A DNA stretch of 13,616 bases from Gammaproteobacteria bacterium (GTDB lineage: Bacteria > Pseudomonadota > Gammaproteobacteria > SAR86 > TMED112). The DNA lies in NCBI GenBank assembly GCA_002683115.1, contig NYSP01000031.1, forward strand, positions 12,596 through 26,211, written 5' to 3'. Both the position numbers and the translations under genes were made by a program. The number at the start of each line of letters is the position of its first letter. Position 1 is the first letter of the stretch. Positions 1-8,067 of the stretch are shown here, piece by piece. The notes under the pieces are model-generated. The model worked only from the letters and a program-made list of their open reading frames with translations. It made no database searches and was not told the DNA's origin.

Positions 1-819
1 AGAGCTGGCTCCCCAATAAAGAATATGAGAAAGAACTAGTTTCTTAGGCATTACCTCGCTAGCAATTTTTCCTAATTCCATTGGGCTTGTATGATGAGCA
101 GCATGATAAATTTGCCAATCTTTTGTCTTTTTTTCAAAACCAGCTTGTGAATAAACCTCATGAACTAAGATGTCTGCATTCTTTGCTACCTTAACTAATT
201 CTTCAGATGGAGCAGTGTCACCTGAAAAAACAATTTTTATTTCATCTGTCTTAAAAATAAAACCATATGATTCTTCTAAATCTCCGTGATTATTTTTAAA
301 GGCCTCAACTTTCACATTGTTATCTTGAAAAATAAAGTTTTCATCAATTTTTTTAAATTCAAATTTGTACCCAGTTTTATTTTGAGGCTGTGTACCATAA
401 ATTCTGTAATTAATATCAAATTCATAAGCTTTGATAATGTTTTCAGCCATGTCATCAAGACCATCTGGACCAAATAATTTTAATTTATTTTCTCGCCCCA
501 TTATCCAAGGAGTAATAATTAAATCTGATAAACCTAGATTATGGTCAGAGTGCATATGAGTTAAAAATGCATGATCAATTGAAGTAGTATCAATTTTCAG
601 CTCTCCACCCCACTCTTCTGTAAGTTCTGAGAACCTCCTAATGACACCAATTCCAAAATCAATGAGGTATGGTTGTTCGTCTACTAGCAATAAATAAGAA
701 GATCCCATTCTTTGTGGATCTGGATTAGGCGTTCCTGTACCCAAGACAAATAATTTCGTTTCTGCCAAAACATTCATTGAAAGGAAAAAGCTTAAAAGCC
801 AACTAATCTGTAATTTCAT
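1..819 (-). CDS. Secreted metallo-beta-lactamase-fold hydrolase, RNase Z/ElaC-like (3' end missing)
   Basis: The frame is open to the left edge, giving 273 residues and no stop. Residues 1-19 form a classic signal peptide: MKL, a hydrophobic core, then VLA before a Glu, a likely signal peptidase I site. This puts the enzyme in the periplasm or outside. The mature part begins with the beta strand LFVLGTGTP typical of the fold. The metal-binding signature HMHSDH is at 88-93, with further likely ligands His178, Asp201 (FSGDT), His220 and His265 (LVLSHI). The spacing and the FSGDT...VHE block resemble RNase Z/ElaC and arylsulfatase-like members; an exported copy is unlikely to process tRNA, so the substrate is unknown. 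The ATG overlaps the end of the paraoxonase-like gene by 17 bases and has no Shine-Dalgarno, suggesting translational coupling. An internal Met at residue 15 would remove the signal peptide and is less likely. Confidence 0.85.
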   Translation of the reverse strand, partial: MKLQISWLLSFFLSMNVLAETKLFVLGTGTPNPDPQRMGSSYLLLVDEQPYLIDFGIGVIRRFSELTEEWGGELKIDTTSIDHAFLTHMHSDHNLGLSDLIITPWIMGRENKLKLFGPDGLDDMAENIIKAYEFDINYRIYGTQPQNKTGYKFEFKKIDENFIFQDNNVKVEAFKNNHGDLEESYGFIFKTDEIKIVFSGDTAPSEELVKVAKNADILVHEVYSQAGFEKKTKDWQIYHAAHHTSPMELGKIASEVMPKKLVLSHILYWGASS

Positions 820-1969
820 AAATTGCGATTCTATCTGATTTATATGATCCAAGTATTAATTTATTTGAATAAGGGTAAACAGCTGACAAGCCACCAAAAG
901 CCACATTATTAAAATCGAACTCATTTAAAAGTTTTAAATCCTTATTAATTTCTAAAACTGAAAATGGAGTAGCGCACTGTACTTGATCTGGTCTCATACA
1001 AGTAAGCCCACCTAAATCAGAGTTTTGAACAGCCACCCACAAGGCATTATCTTTAGCAATAATATTATCGGATCCTCCATTTAAATATGTTCTAAATTTA
1101 AAATCTTTTCGATCACTGCCATTAAAAGCACTTACCATTCCATTCATTCGATAGCTAACAAAAACTATCTCATCTATCATTTCTATACCATTAGGCCAAG
1201 CTCCACCGGAATTTTTGAGTTTAGAAAAGCCTTTAATATGATCCCACTTATACACAAAGCCCGTATCTAATCTAAAAGTATTGAAAAATTCCAATTTTGA
1301 AAAATTCCAATCCTTATTATATTGATGTGTTGCGTAAAAAGATCCGTATTCATCGCTTATAACAACATCATTAAAATAAGTGTTAAAGTCAGGCGCCTCT
1401 ACACAACCAACCCAAAATAATTCTTTTTGTGCAGAGTCAGAGAAAACTATATCTTCTGAGAAAAATAAAAAGTATTCGATTCTGTCTCTTTCTTCATGAT
1501 TAACTACTGCTAATAGGTGTGCTTCTTCTAGGAAGGGGCTAAGCTTTTCATTTGTTGAGGCAGGTATTTTTTTGAAAGTATCAATTCCATGAGGGAAAAG
1601 ATTTTTATATGGCTTACAATCTTTATCGCCAATACCTAGCTCATTATCTTGGATGAATGAAATTTCATAATCAGTGATCTCCATAGTTTTTAGATTTAAA
1701 TGTGAGAGAAGACCAACCTTTGTTTCGCCATCATTCAATTCGGCAAGACCTGCAAACTGTGAAACAATTACAGCATCTTCGTTAGGAATCTCAGCGAAAT
1801 CTTCTGGGTTTTGTAAATCACATATAAGCTCAAGGGTTCCTTTAGATATACACTTATCTAAATTAGGATACTGAGGAAGATTTGATTTGAGGATGGGGCC
1901 TAAAAGTAAAAGTCCTGTTATCGCTAACAGGACTAATATAATAAGAATTTTGAGAAGGTTCTTAAACAA
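803..1969 (-). CDS. Paraoxonase/arylesterase-like six-bladed beta-propeller, membrane-anchored
   Basis: Residues 5-27 are one uninterrupted hydrophobic helix, likely an uncleaved anchor with the propeller on the periplasmic side. By memory alignment with human PON1, the family landmarks occur in order: PEDF (Glu56, Asp57), PHGI (His127), VVNH (His158), FNDV (Asn200), PNGI (Asn260) and SDNI (Asp301, Asn302). These correspond to the PON1 calcium ligands E53, D54, N168, N224, D269, N270 and the H115/H134 dyad. The C-terminal strand pattern (KLILGS...IAIYEI) also matches PON. Known relatives are calcium-dependent lactonases and arylesterases; lactone or ester hydrolysis here is inferred. Length (388) is a little above PON1 (355). 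The only usable start is TTG, overlapping the end of the MaoC gene by 8 bases with no Shine-Dalgarno, so the exact start is uncertain. It overlaps the hydrolase gene downstream by 17 bases. Confidence 0.75.
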   Translation of the reverse strand: MFKNLLKILIILVLLAITGLLLLGPILKSNLPQYPNLDKCISKGTLELICDLQNPEDFAEIPNEDAVIVSQFAGLAELNDGETKVGLLSHLNLKTMEITDYEISFIQDNELGIGDKDCKPYKNLFPHGIDTFKKIPASTNEKLSPFLEEAHLLAVVNHEERDRIEYFLFFSEDIVFSDSAQKELFWVGCVEAPDFNTYFNDVVISDEYGSFYATHQYNKDWNFSKLEFFNTFRLDTGFVYKWDHIKGFSKLKNSGGAWPNGIEMIDEIVFVSYRMNGMVSAFNGSDRKDFKFRTYLNGGSDNIIAKDNALWVAVQNSDLGGLTCMRPDQVQCATPFSVLEINKDLKLLNEFDFNNVAFGGLSAVYPYSNKLILGSYKSDRIAIYEITD

Positions 1970-2411
1970 AAACCATAGCTAAGTTTTCTGCGACAAATCC
2001 AGGTTTCTCTTGGCCCTCTATTTCCAATTGAATACCAGTTTTCATTAACCATCTGCCGCCCTCTTTTTCAGTTACTTCAAGCAGTGTCATATTAAATCTG
2101 CAATTTGAATCTACAGGAACAGGACTAACAAATCTTATTTTGTCATAACCGTAATTCATAGCCATTTTTGTACCTTCAACAGGAATTGAAGTTTCGTAAC
2201 CTTTTCCAATTGATAAAGATAGCATCAAAGCTCCATGTGCAATTGTGCTTCCAAATATTGGTTTTGCCCTCTCAGGATCAACGTGTATAAATTGTGGATC
2301 ATCAGTAACATCAGCAAAGGTGTTAATCATGTCTTGTGTTACAACAAACCAAGATGTGCTTGTTGTCTTTCCTATTTCTTTATGCAGGTCTTCTGCTTTT
2401 ATTGCTTCCAT
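1962..2411 (-). CDS. MaoC/NodN-type hot-dog hydratase (R-specific enoyl-CoA hydratase-like)
   Basis: This is a single hot-dog-fold protein of 149 residues, the usual length for one-domain MaoC hydratases. The hydratase motif appears as TDDPQFIHVD, with Asp38 and His43 at the catalytic spacing, followed by FGSTIAHG (53-60). The Gln at position 40, where PhaJ has Asn, is characteristic of the NodN / mycobacterial Rv0130 branch. Members add water to trans-2-enoyl-CoA to give (R)-3-hydroxyacyl-CoA in the cytoplasm. The gene has the best ribosome binding site in its cluster (AGGAGG, six bases before ATG) and starts 10 bases after the acyl-CoA ligase stop, so ligase and hydratase probably act on the same or related acyl-CoAs. 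The particular substrate cannot be told from the sequence. Confidence 0.85.
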   Translation of the reverse strand: MEAIKAEDLHKEIGKTTSTSWFVVTQDMINTFADVTDDPQFIHVDPERAKPIFGSTIAHGALMLSLSIGKGYETSIPVEGTKMAMNYGYDKIRFVSPVPVDSNCRFNMTLLEVTEKEGGRWLMKTGIQLEIEGQEKPGFVAENLAMVFV

Positions 2412-2417
2412 AATTTT

Positions 2418-2423
2418 CCTCCT
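2418..2423 (-). promoter_or_regulatory. Shine-Dalgarno AGGAGG of the MaoC-type hydratase
   Basis: On the minus strand a perfect AGGAGG overlaps the TAG stop of the acyl-CoA ligase gene and stands six bases before the hydratase ATG at 2411. It fixes that start and is the strongest Shine-Dalgarno noticed in the leftward gene block, where most genes lack one or are coupled by overlap. Confidence 0.8.
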
Positions 2424-4035
2424 AATTCATTAAATGGTCTGCATACTTCTCTCGAAGCTCTGTTTTCAATAATTTTCCTGTTGCTCCATGAGGAAGTTCA
2501 GTGACAAATACGATATCATCAGGATTCCACCATTTAGCAATTTTATCTTCGAGATACTCGTATATTGATTCTTTTGTCAAACTTTCATTGGCTGCTATGA
2601 CCAGTAATAATGGTCTTTCATCCCACTTTGGATGCGCTACACCAATTACACATGCTTCAACAACTTCCGGATGTCCTTGCGCTGCATTTTCAAGATCTAC
2701 TGAACTAATCCACTCACCGCCAGATTTTATTACGTCTTTAGCACGATCAACAATTGTCATATAGCCATCAGAATCAATATTAGAAATATCACCAGTATCA
2801 AACCAACCATCAGCATCAACAGCATCTTCTTCATATTTGTAATATCTTTTATTGACCCATGGGCCCTTGATTAACAATTTTCCAAAAGCCTTACCATCCT
2901 CAGGTAATCTATTGCCGTCATCATCAACTATTTTCAGCTGAACACCATATACAGGTTTTCCCTGCTTGGTTTGCAACTTATACATATCCTCTTTTGGCAT
3001 TTGTTCCATTTCCCTTGTTTTAATGTTTGCAGTTGCCAGTGGGCTAGTTTCAGTCATACCCCAACCCTGAACTACATTTATGTCGTGCTCTTCGTCAAAT
3101 TGCTTGATCATTGAGTAGGGAACAGCTGATCCTCCTATTATTGTTTGACGAACTGACTCAAGTTTAATCTTATTTTCTTTGCAATAATTTAGAAGGCCGA
3201 GCCATATTGTTGGCACTCCAAATGCTAGGGAGACATTTTCATTTTCAATTAACTCTACCAGAGAGGCTCCGTCCATACCCATGCCTGGTAAAACAAGTTT
3301 TATACCATTCATAGCACCTATGTATGGCAATCCCCAACCCATGACGTGGAACATTGGAACTACCATGAGGATAGAATCATTTTTACTTAGTCCTAAACCA
3401 TTAGCTGATGAGCCAGCCCATGCATGAAGAAGAGTAGATTTATGTGAGTAAAGTACTCCCTTAGGATTACCAGTTGTTCCTGATGTGTAACAAAGACCGC
3501 AAGGAGCATCTTCTGCAAGCTCTGGCCATTCATAACTCTCAGATCCATCAGCTATAAACTCCTCATATGAAATTACATTCTTTAATTTTGTTTCTGGCAT
3601 TTCATCCTTGCCACAAAGCAGAATGTATTGCTCCACAGTCGGACAATTATATTGAATTGCCTCTAGGAGCGGTGCAAAAACTGTTTCAAGAAAAACAATT
3701 CTATTTTCAGCGTGATTTATTATGTAGACAATTTGCTCGGGATGTAGGCGAAAATTTATCGTATGCATCACTGCTCCCATGCCTGAAATACCATAATACA
3801 TTTCCATATTTCGGTGTGAGTTCAATGCAAGAGATCCAACATTCTGCCCATGTTTTATTCCGTACTTTTCTAGAGAAGAACCAAGTTTCTTTGCTCTTTT
3901 TGCTATTTGACCATAATTAGACTTATGAATATCACCAGATAAAAGTCTGGAGACAATTTCCACATCCGGAAAAATTTTTTCTGCGTAGTCAATAATGCTA
4001 GCGACATTTTGACTCCATGATTGCATATTGCTCAT
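2422..4035 (-). CDS. Acyl-CoA ligase, AMP-forming (DmdB/AlkK-type)
   Basis: An ANL-superfamily adenylating enzyme of 537 residues that activates a carboxylic acid to its CoA thioester with ATP, in the cytoplasm. The P-loop-like motif YTSGTTGNPKG is at about 183-193. It is followed by GWGMTE (adenine/acyl pocket), GWFDTGD (ribose-binding Asp), DRAKDVIKSGGEW (hinge) and a C-terminal GATGKLLK carrying the catalytic lysine, so the enzyme looks complete. HTINFRLHPEQIVYIINHAE and HPKWDERPLL strongly recall the methylmercaptopropionate-CoA ligase DmdB and the medium-chain fatty acid ligase AlkK; I cannot separate these by eye. I place the start at ATG 4035, which has GGGAG five bases upstream and lies two bases after the preceding stop. 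A TTG at 4047 in the same frame is less likely. The neighbouring hydratase gene fits a beta-oxidation-like or side-chain catabolic role. Confidence 0.9.
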   Translation of the reverse strand: MSNMQSWSQNVASIIDYAEKIFPDVEIVSRLLSGDIHKSNYGQIAKRAKKLGSSLEKYGIKHGQNVGSLALNSHRNMEMYYGISGMGAVMHTINFRLHPEQIVYIINHAENRIVFLETVFAPLLEAIQYNCPTVEQYILLCGKDEMPETKLKNVISYEEFIADGSESYEWPELAEDAPCGLCYTSGTTGNPKGVLYSHKSTLLHAWAGSSANGLGLSKNDSILMVVPMFHVMGWGLPYIGAMNGIKLVLPGMGMDGASLVELIENENVSLAFGVPTIWLGLLNYCKENKIKLESVRQTIIGGSAVPYSMIKQFDEEHDINVVQGWGMTETSPLATANIKTREMEQMPKEDMYKLQTKQGKPVYGVQLKIVDDDGNRLPEDGKAFGKLLIKGPWVNKRYYKYEEDAVDADGWFDTGDISNIDSDGYMTIVDRAKDVIKSGGEWISSVDLENAAQGHPEVVEACVIGVAHPKWDERPLLLVIAANESLTKESIYEYLEDKIAKWWNPDDIVFVTELPHGATGKLLKTELREKYADHLMN

Positions 4036-4037
4036 AT

Positions 4038-5018
4038 CTACTCCCAATTTTTTAGATTATGAAGATAAGGATACCATTCATTTTTAAGAGGGTGAAACCA
4101 TGTAAACATAATTTTATGAATTTTATCCTTAGTATCAGAATCAACCTTGATTTTTTGACTAGGGTCAAAAAGATAAACATATGGAATTAATCTTTCATCG
4201 ACGCCATGTTTTAATAAAATATCTTCAAATGAAGAATCAGATTTTGCTTTAAAGTTACCAAATAAGTCTATTATTAATGAGTCTGTTCTGGGCATACCTG
4301 TAAGATTTACTAAATAACAATCTTTAGACATCAAATAACTATGATCAAGGTGTTTCATTAAAGTTAAATTCATTTTTTTCGGACAAGAGTCAGTAGTAAA
4401 ATAGTTGTCCCATATGCTAATCAAAGAGGAATTTTCCTCATCAAGATCGGTTTCAGAATTTTTATTCAAAGATGTTGATATTACTTTTTCTCCAGTCCAA
4501 AAAAAATTTAAATCTTTAATTCGATCTTTTGTAAATTGACTAAAGTAATTGGCGTGTTCAATATTCTTATTTATTAATTCACTAGAATAAACGGTAGGAC
4601 AATAATCTAAATTGATTTCTGGAAAAGAATCCATTAGATCCGTCATAACTCTTTTTTGATTTTGATAATCAAAATTTGAGTCGATATCATCAAATAAAAT
4701 AGAAAAATATTTAATCTTAAAGCCCTTAAATTGCCTTATCTTTGTTTTCAAATTTTCAAAATCATTTGTATTAATTAGAGATAGGCCAATGCCAAGGTTA
4801 ATACCTAATTCTTCAGTAAAAGAGGCAAAATCTTCAAAATCATTTAACCATTCTTTTGTATGTTCTAGATCTATATGTGTTCGAATGAAGGGGTCTTCTT
4901 TAGGAGCATACAAGTAAAAATTTAATTCCGAGCTTTTTAAAGCATCGCAAAAAATTTTTCTTTCATCAAATGAAAGCAGTTTGCCATAAAAACCTTCTAC
5001 AATTCCAAATCTTTTCAT
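4038..5018 (-). CDS. GH84-family beta-N-acetylglucosaminidase-like enzyme, single domain
   Basis: The 326 residues cover essentially only the GH84 (O-GlcNAcase/hyaluronidase) TIM-barrel domain. The opening GIVEGFYG (5-12) and YLYAPKEDPF (35-44) are family hallmarks. ILFDDID (107-113) contains the paired Asp110-Asp111 expected to polarise the N-acetyl group and act as general acid. CPTVYS (140-145), FFWTGEKV (172-179) and IWDNY (202-206) match conserved sugar-contact segments. Family members remove terminal beta-linked GlcNAc by substrate-assisted catalysis. There is no signal peptide, and the N- and C-terminal accessory domains of Bacteroides or clostridial relatives are missing, so a cytoplasmic enzyme acting on small imported or recycled GlcNAc conjugates is a reasonable inference. 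The start has no clear Shine-Dalgarno. It lies 46 bases after prmC and two bases before the acyl-CoA ligase. Confidence 0.85.
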   Translation of the reverse strand: MKRFGIVEGFYGKLLSFDERKIFCDALKSSELNFYLYAPKEDPFIRTHIDLEHTKEWLNDFEDFASFTEELGINLGIGLSLINTNDFENLKTKIRQFKGFKIKYFSILFDDIDSNFDYQNQKRVMTDLMDSFPEINLDYCPTVYSSELINKNIEHANYFSQFTKDRIKDLNFFWTGEKVISTSLNKNSETDLDEENSSLISIWDNYFTTDSCPKKMNLTLMKHLDHSYLMSKDCYLVNLTGMPRTDSLIIDLFGNFKAKSDSSFEDILLKHGVDERLIPYVYLFDPSQKIKVDSDTKDKIHKIMFTWFHPLKNEWYPYLHNLKNWE

Positions 5019-5064
5019 ACATTAAGTCTACAAGATCATTCAAATTTTAGCCTAAGTTTTCAGG

Positions 5065-5859
5065 TTATTTCTTTTGAGCAAATATGAATCTATTTATGTT
5101 CTTGAAATCTTTTATAGAACTTATTTTTGTAAAGTTTTTATTTTCAAGCATTTTTTTCAGTTCATCATCTTGTCCAACACCATGTTCAAACAATATTTTT
5201 CCATCCTTTTTAAGGAAATTTCCTAAGTTATTAATAATTATTTTAAAATCACTTAATCCTCTATCACTAGAATAAAGTGCTAAATCAGGTTCATGAATTA
5301 GACTTTCATCAAGCTTCAGACCTTTTGACACATAGGGGGGATTAGAAACAATTAAATCAAATTTTTCGTCAACTTTTGAGAACCAATTTGATTGAATAAA
5401 TTTAACTTTATTATTTGTTTGCAAATTATTTTTTTCTGCAATTTCTAAAGCTTTTTTAGATAAATCAACTCCGGTAACCTCACTCTCTATAAAAATTTTA
5501 GATAGCTCGATCGCTATGCAGCCTGATCCAGTACCAAGATCAAGTATTTTGTTAAAAGCATTAAAATTATTTGCTAGAAAGTCGACTAAAATCTCTGTTT
5601 CAGGTCTTGGTATAAGAACATCTTCACTCAAAAGATAATTTCCTTGATAAAACGGCCAAACTCCTAAGATATATTGGACTGGTTTTTTGGCTTTTATATC
5701 ACTTATAGTTTTTTTGAGGTTTATATCTTTTACTTTAAGTTCATCGATCAAGAAATTTAAACCTTCATCATAAGTTTTACCATAGACTTCTTCCCAGACT
5801 ACTATGACATCTTTAATAGCTTCTTTATTCTTCTTGAATTTGGAGGAGTTTTTCTGCAT
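5065..5859 (-). CDS. prmC: Release factor glutamine methyltransferase PrmC (HemK)
   Basis: PrmC uses S-adenosylmethionine to methylate the glutamine of the GGQ motif in release factors, which speeds peptide release. The sequence shows the N-terminal helical substrate domain ending in PVQYILG and IPRPETE (83-89). The SAM-binding motif [11 protein letters not shown] follows (106-116), then the catalytic NPPY at 173-176, which binds the target glutamine. Length (264) is slightly below E. coli PrmC (277), the shortening falling in the N-terminal domain. The ATG lies 35 bases inside the end of prfA, with no obvious Shine-Dalgarno and no later in-frame ATG before the conserved region, so translation is probably coupled to that of its own substrate. 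Confidence 0.95.
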   Translation of the reverse strand: MQKNSSKFKKNKEAIKDVIVVWEEVYGKTYDEGLNFLIDELKVKDINLKKTISDIKAKKPVQYILGVWPFYQGNYLLSEDVLIPRPETEILVDFLANNFNAFNKILDLGTGSGCIAIELSKIFIESEVTGVDLSKKALEIAEKNNLQTNNKVKFIQSNWFSKVDEKFDLIVSNPPYVSKGLKLDESLIHEPDLALYSSDRGLSDFKIIINNLGNFLKKDGKILFEHGVGQDDELKKMLENKNFTKISSIKDFKNINRFIFAQKK

Positions 5860-6904
5860 TGCTTTGAGCTTTTAAGGAATCAATCATCTCAGTTAAATCT
5901 CCATCGAGAAAATTCTCAATGTTATACAAAGTAAGCTTAAGTCTGTGATCTGTTATTCTTCCTTGTGGAAAATTATATGTACGAATCTTTTCACTTCTAT
6001 CACCAGTTCCAACTAATGATTTCCTTTCACTTGCTTGTTCTTTTTCAAGTTTTTGTTTTTCTACATCATATATTTTCGCCGACAAAAGCGCTAAAGCCTT
6101 AGCTTTGTTTTTATGTTGGCTTCTGTCATCTTGACACTCCACAACTATCCCTGAGGGAAGATGTGTAAGCCTTACTGCTGAATCTGTTTTGTTAACGTGT
6201 TGACCACCTGCACCAGAAGCCCTAAAAGTATCTACTCTTATATCTGACATATCTAAATCTTTTTCTTCAATATCATCTAGTTCTGGCATTACGGCTACTG
6301 TTGCTGTGGAAGTGTGAATTCTGCCTTGAGATTCTGTCTCTGGCACTCTTTGTACTCTATGAACGCCGGATTCAAATTTGAGCTTTCCATAAGAATCATC
6401 ACCAATGATTTTTATTACAACTTCTTTAAAACCTCCAGGACCTGAAACAATTTCTTTTATTTTTTCTGTTTTCCAGTTTGATCTTTCAGCAAACCTTGAA
6501 AACATTCTGTATAAGTCACCAACAAAAATTGCTGCTTCATCTCCGCCTGCACCAGCTCTTAATTCTAAGAATGAGTTTCTTGAATCATCTTTGTCCTTTG
6601 GTAAAAGTTGAATCATTATCTCTTCTTCGAGTACTTTTAATTTATTTTCACATTCAACTTTTTCTTCAGCTGCAATTTCTTTCATTTCTTCATCTTTAAT
6701 CAGTTTTTCAAGGTCAGTTATAGTGCTCTCAAGCTTTTGGAACTCAGACCAATTTGCAACTACTTCTTTAATTTCAGAAAACTCTTTATTTAAGGCTGTA
6801 AGTCTTGAGATATCAGAGGTAATGGCTGGATCTGAAAGTTGGCTACCTATATCTTCAGCCTTTGATTGCAAATTATCTAATGATTTTCTGATAGTTTCTT
6901 TCAA
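5825..6904 (-). CDS. prfA: Peptide chain release factor 1
   Basis: RF1 reads UAA and UAG in the ribosomal A site and triggers peptidyl-tRNA hydrolysis. The protein is 359 residues, the standard length. The anticodon-like tripeptide PxT is present as PET (188-190) in [18 protein letters not shown], and the catalytic loop [13 protein letters not shown] has GGQ at 233-235; its glutamine is the target of the PrmC encoded just downstream. RAGAGGDEA (116-124) is also conserved. The start is TTG with AGAGGG five bases upstream; that Shine-Dalgarno is formed by the last two sense codons of hemA. The gene starts two bases after the hemA stop, so hemA, prfA and prmC form one transcription unit as in E. 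coli. Confidence 0.97.
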   Translation of the reverse strand: MKETIRKSLDNLQSKAEDIGSQLSDPAITSDISRLTALNKEFSEIKEVVANWSEFQKLESTITDLEKLIKDEEMKEIAAEEKVECENKLKVLEEEIMIQLLPKDKDDSRNSFLELRAGAGGDEAAIFVGDLYRMFSRFAERSNWKTEKIKEIVSGPGGFKEVVIKIIGDDSYGKLKFESGVHRVQRVPETESQGRIHTSTATVAVMPELDDIEEKDLDMSDIRVDTFRASGAGGQHVNKTDSAVRLTHLPSGIVVECQDDRSQHKNKAKALALLSAKIYDVEKQKLEKEQASERKSLVGTGDRSEKIRTYNFPQGRITDHRLKLTLYNIENFLDGDLTEMIDSLKAQSNAEKLLQIQEE

Positions 6905-6906
6905 AA

Positions 6907-8067
6907 TTACCCTCTATTTTTTGAAGATATTGAATCATCTAATATTTTAGAGACATGGAAAGCATTTTTTGATGCAATCTCATCAGCTAATTCTTCAATT
7001 ACATCATTTATTTCGTCTCCCTCAGACAATTTTTCCCTCGCTTTCTTAATAGCTTTTAACTTGATATCAGACTGTTCTTCACGAAACTTTTTTTGAACAG
7101 CATTGATAGTTTTTCTGTTTTGTAGTTTCAAAAATTCTTTTTCAGCATTAGAAGAAATTAAGTTTTCAGCATCTTTTACTGCACTTTCTCTACCTTTTAA
7201 ATTTTCAGCTACCATTCCACTCAATTCATCGAGTGTAAGAATAGTTTTTCCGGCTTTTGTAACGAATCCTGAGGGCAAATTTCTTGGAATTGCCAAATCA
7301 AAAATTAGACAATTATCCTTTACTTCTTCACTTGCAAAAAACGGTGTTTCTGATGCTGCTGCAATCACAACAATTTGATAATTCTTAATTTCATTACTTA
7401 CTTCGCCTAGAGGCCTGCTAGAAATTCCATCGACATTGATATCTGTTCTATTGAACAGTTCAATTTCATATTTTTTTTGATTAAGTCGTTTTATAAGTGC
7501 TTTTCCAACATTTCCTGCACCTATTAGTAAAACAGGTGATTTATCCTGCTCGAGTATTCTGTTTTCTACAAGTGAAGCTATGGATAAGGGGTTTTTAGAG
7601 AGACTAGTTTCCGATCTAATATCTTTAGCTAAATTTATTGCTCTAGAGAAGATTAGCTCTAGGTCAGAACCCAAATAGTTAAATGATTTTGAATTTTGAA
7701 ATGATTTCTTTACTTGTCCAAATATATCCGGCTCTCCCACTATCATTGAATCAATTCCAGTCATAACTCTTAGAAGATGTTTAAAAGCTTCATTTTTTGA
7801 AAATAAGTATTGATCGTTTTTTCTTAAACCAATATTTTTGCCTACCAGCTGTTCTAGATGGCTATCGAAGTTCTTTATCTGAGTTCTCTCACAAAAAGAG
7901 TAGAATTCCGTTCTGTTGCAAGTTGATAGAAATACTCCGTTCTCAAAAGGTGTAACACTTTTAAGATTTGCGATTATTTCATCAATCTTCTCTTTATTAA
8001 AAGCAAATTTTTCTCTAACCTCTAAAGAGGTAGATTTATGACTTATTCCCCAACAATGAAATTCCAT
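6907..8067 (-). CDS. hemA: Glutamyl-tRNA reductase
   Basis: This NADPH-dependent enzyme reduces glutamyl-tRNA(Glu) to glutamate-1-semialdehyde, the first committed step of C5 tetrapyrrole (heme) synthesis. The N-terminal catalytic domain has GISHKS and the nucleophile Cys50 in [26 protein letters not shown] (104-120) is the tRNA/substrate signature, and [10 protein letters not shown] (181-190) is the NADPH-binding Rossmann loop. The C-terminal helical dimerisation domain is present; total length 386 is somewhat shorter than E. coli (418). The ATG is fixed by the conserved start of the family, a few residues before GISHK. No Shine-Dalgarno is visible in the AT-only upstream sequence, and the 5' end overlaps divergent lolB by 30 bases, so its promoter must lie within lolB. 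Confidence 0.96.
   Translation of the reverse strand: MEFHCWGISHKSTSLEVREKFAFNKEKIDEIIANLKSVTPFENGVFLSTCNRTEFYSFCERTQIKNFDSHLEQLVGKNIGLRKNDQYLFSKNEAFKHLLRVMTGIDSMIVGEPDIFGQVKKSFQNSKSFNYLGSDLELIFSRAINLAKDIRSETSLSKNPLSIASLVENRILEQDKSPVLLIGAGNVGKALIKRLNQKKYEIELFNRTDINVDGISSRPLGEVSNEIKNYQIVVIAAASETPFFASEEVKDNCLIFDLAIPRNLPSGFVTKAGKTILTLDELSGMVAENLKGRESAVKDAENLISSNAEKEFLKLQNRKTINAVQKKFREEQSDIKLKAIKKAREKLSEGDEINDVIEELADEIASKNAFHVSKILDDSISSKNRG
8018..8031. repeat. 14-base palindrome in the hemA/lolB 5' overlap zone
   Basis: ACCTCT-AA-AGAGGT is a perfect inverted repeat with six-base arms. Its right arm includes the GAGG that serves as Shine-Dalgarno for the lolB start at 8038, and it lies at hemA codons 13-17. 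It could be an operator or a hairpin masking the ribosome site, but it may equally be a chance product of the Shine-Dalgarno being read inside hemA. Confidence 0.4.

Noticed and set aside
2235..2504. Plus-strand open frames opposite the MaoC and ligase genes, and similar antisense frames at 286-477, 1674-1874, 2501-2764, 3567-3920, 5084-5275, 6405-6950, 7103-7378, 8178-8423 and 10487-10690
   Set aside because: Each lies wholly or almost wholly opposite or across well-supported genes, has no recognisable domain or ribosome site, and shows composition expected of a complementary strand.
4036..4047. TTG at 4047 as start of the acyl-CoA ligase
   Set aside because: It overlaps the stop of the preceding gene and its own Shine-Dalgarno would be absent, whereas ATG 4035 has GGGAG at ideal spacing.
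5019..5064. Separate promoter for the GH84 cluster in the gap after prmC
   Set aside because: A TAAAAT occurs but with no -35 element at suitable spacing, and no terminator for prmC is present, so co-transcription is equally possible.
6335..6343. PET instead of PAT in the stop-codon recognition tripeptide of RF1 as evidence of altered codon reading
   Set aside because: The middle residue of PxT varies among RF1 proteins, and the genes here end normally with TAA, TAG and TGA.
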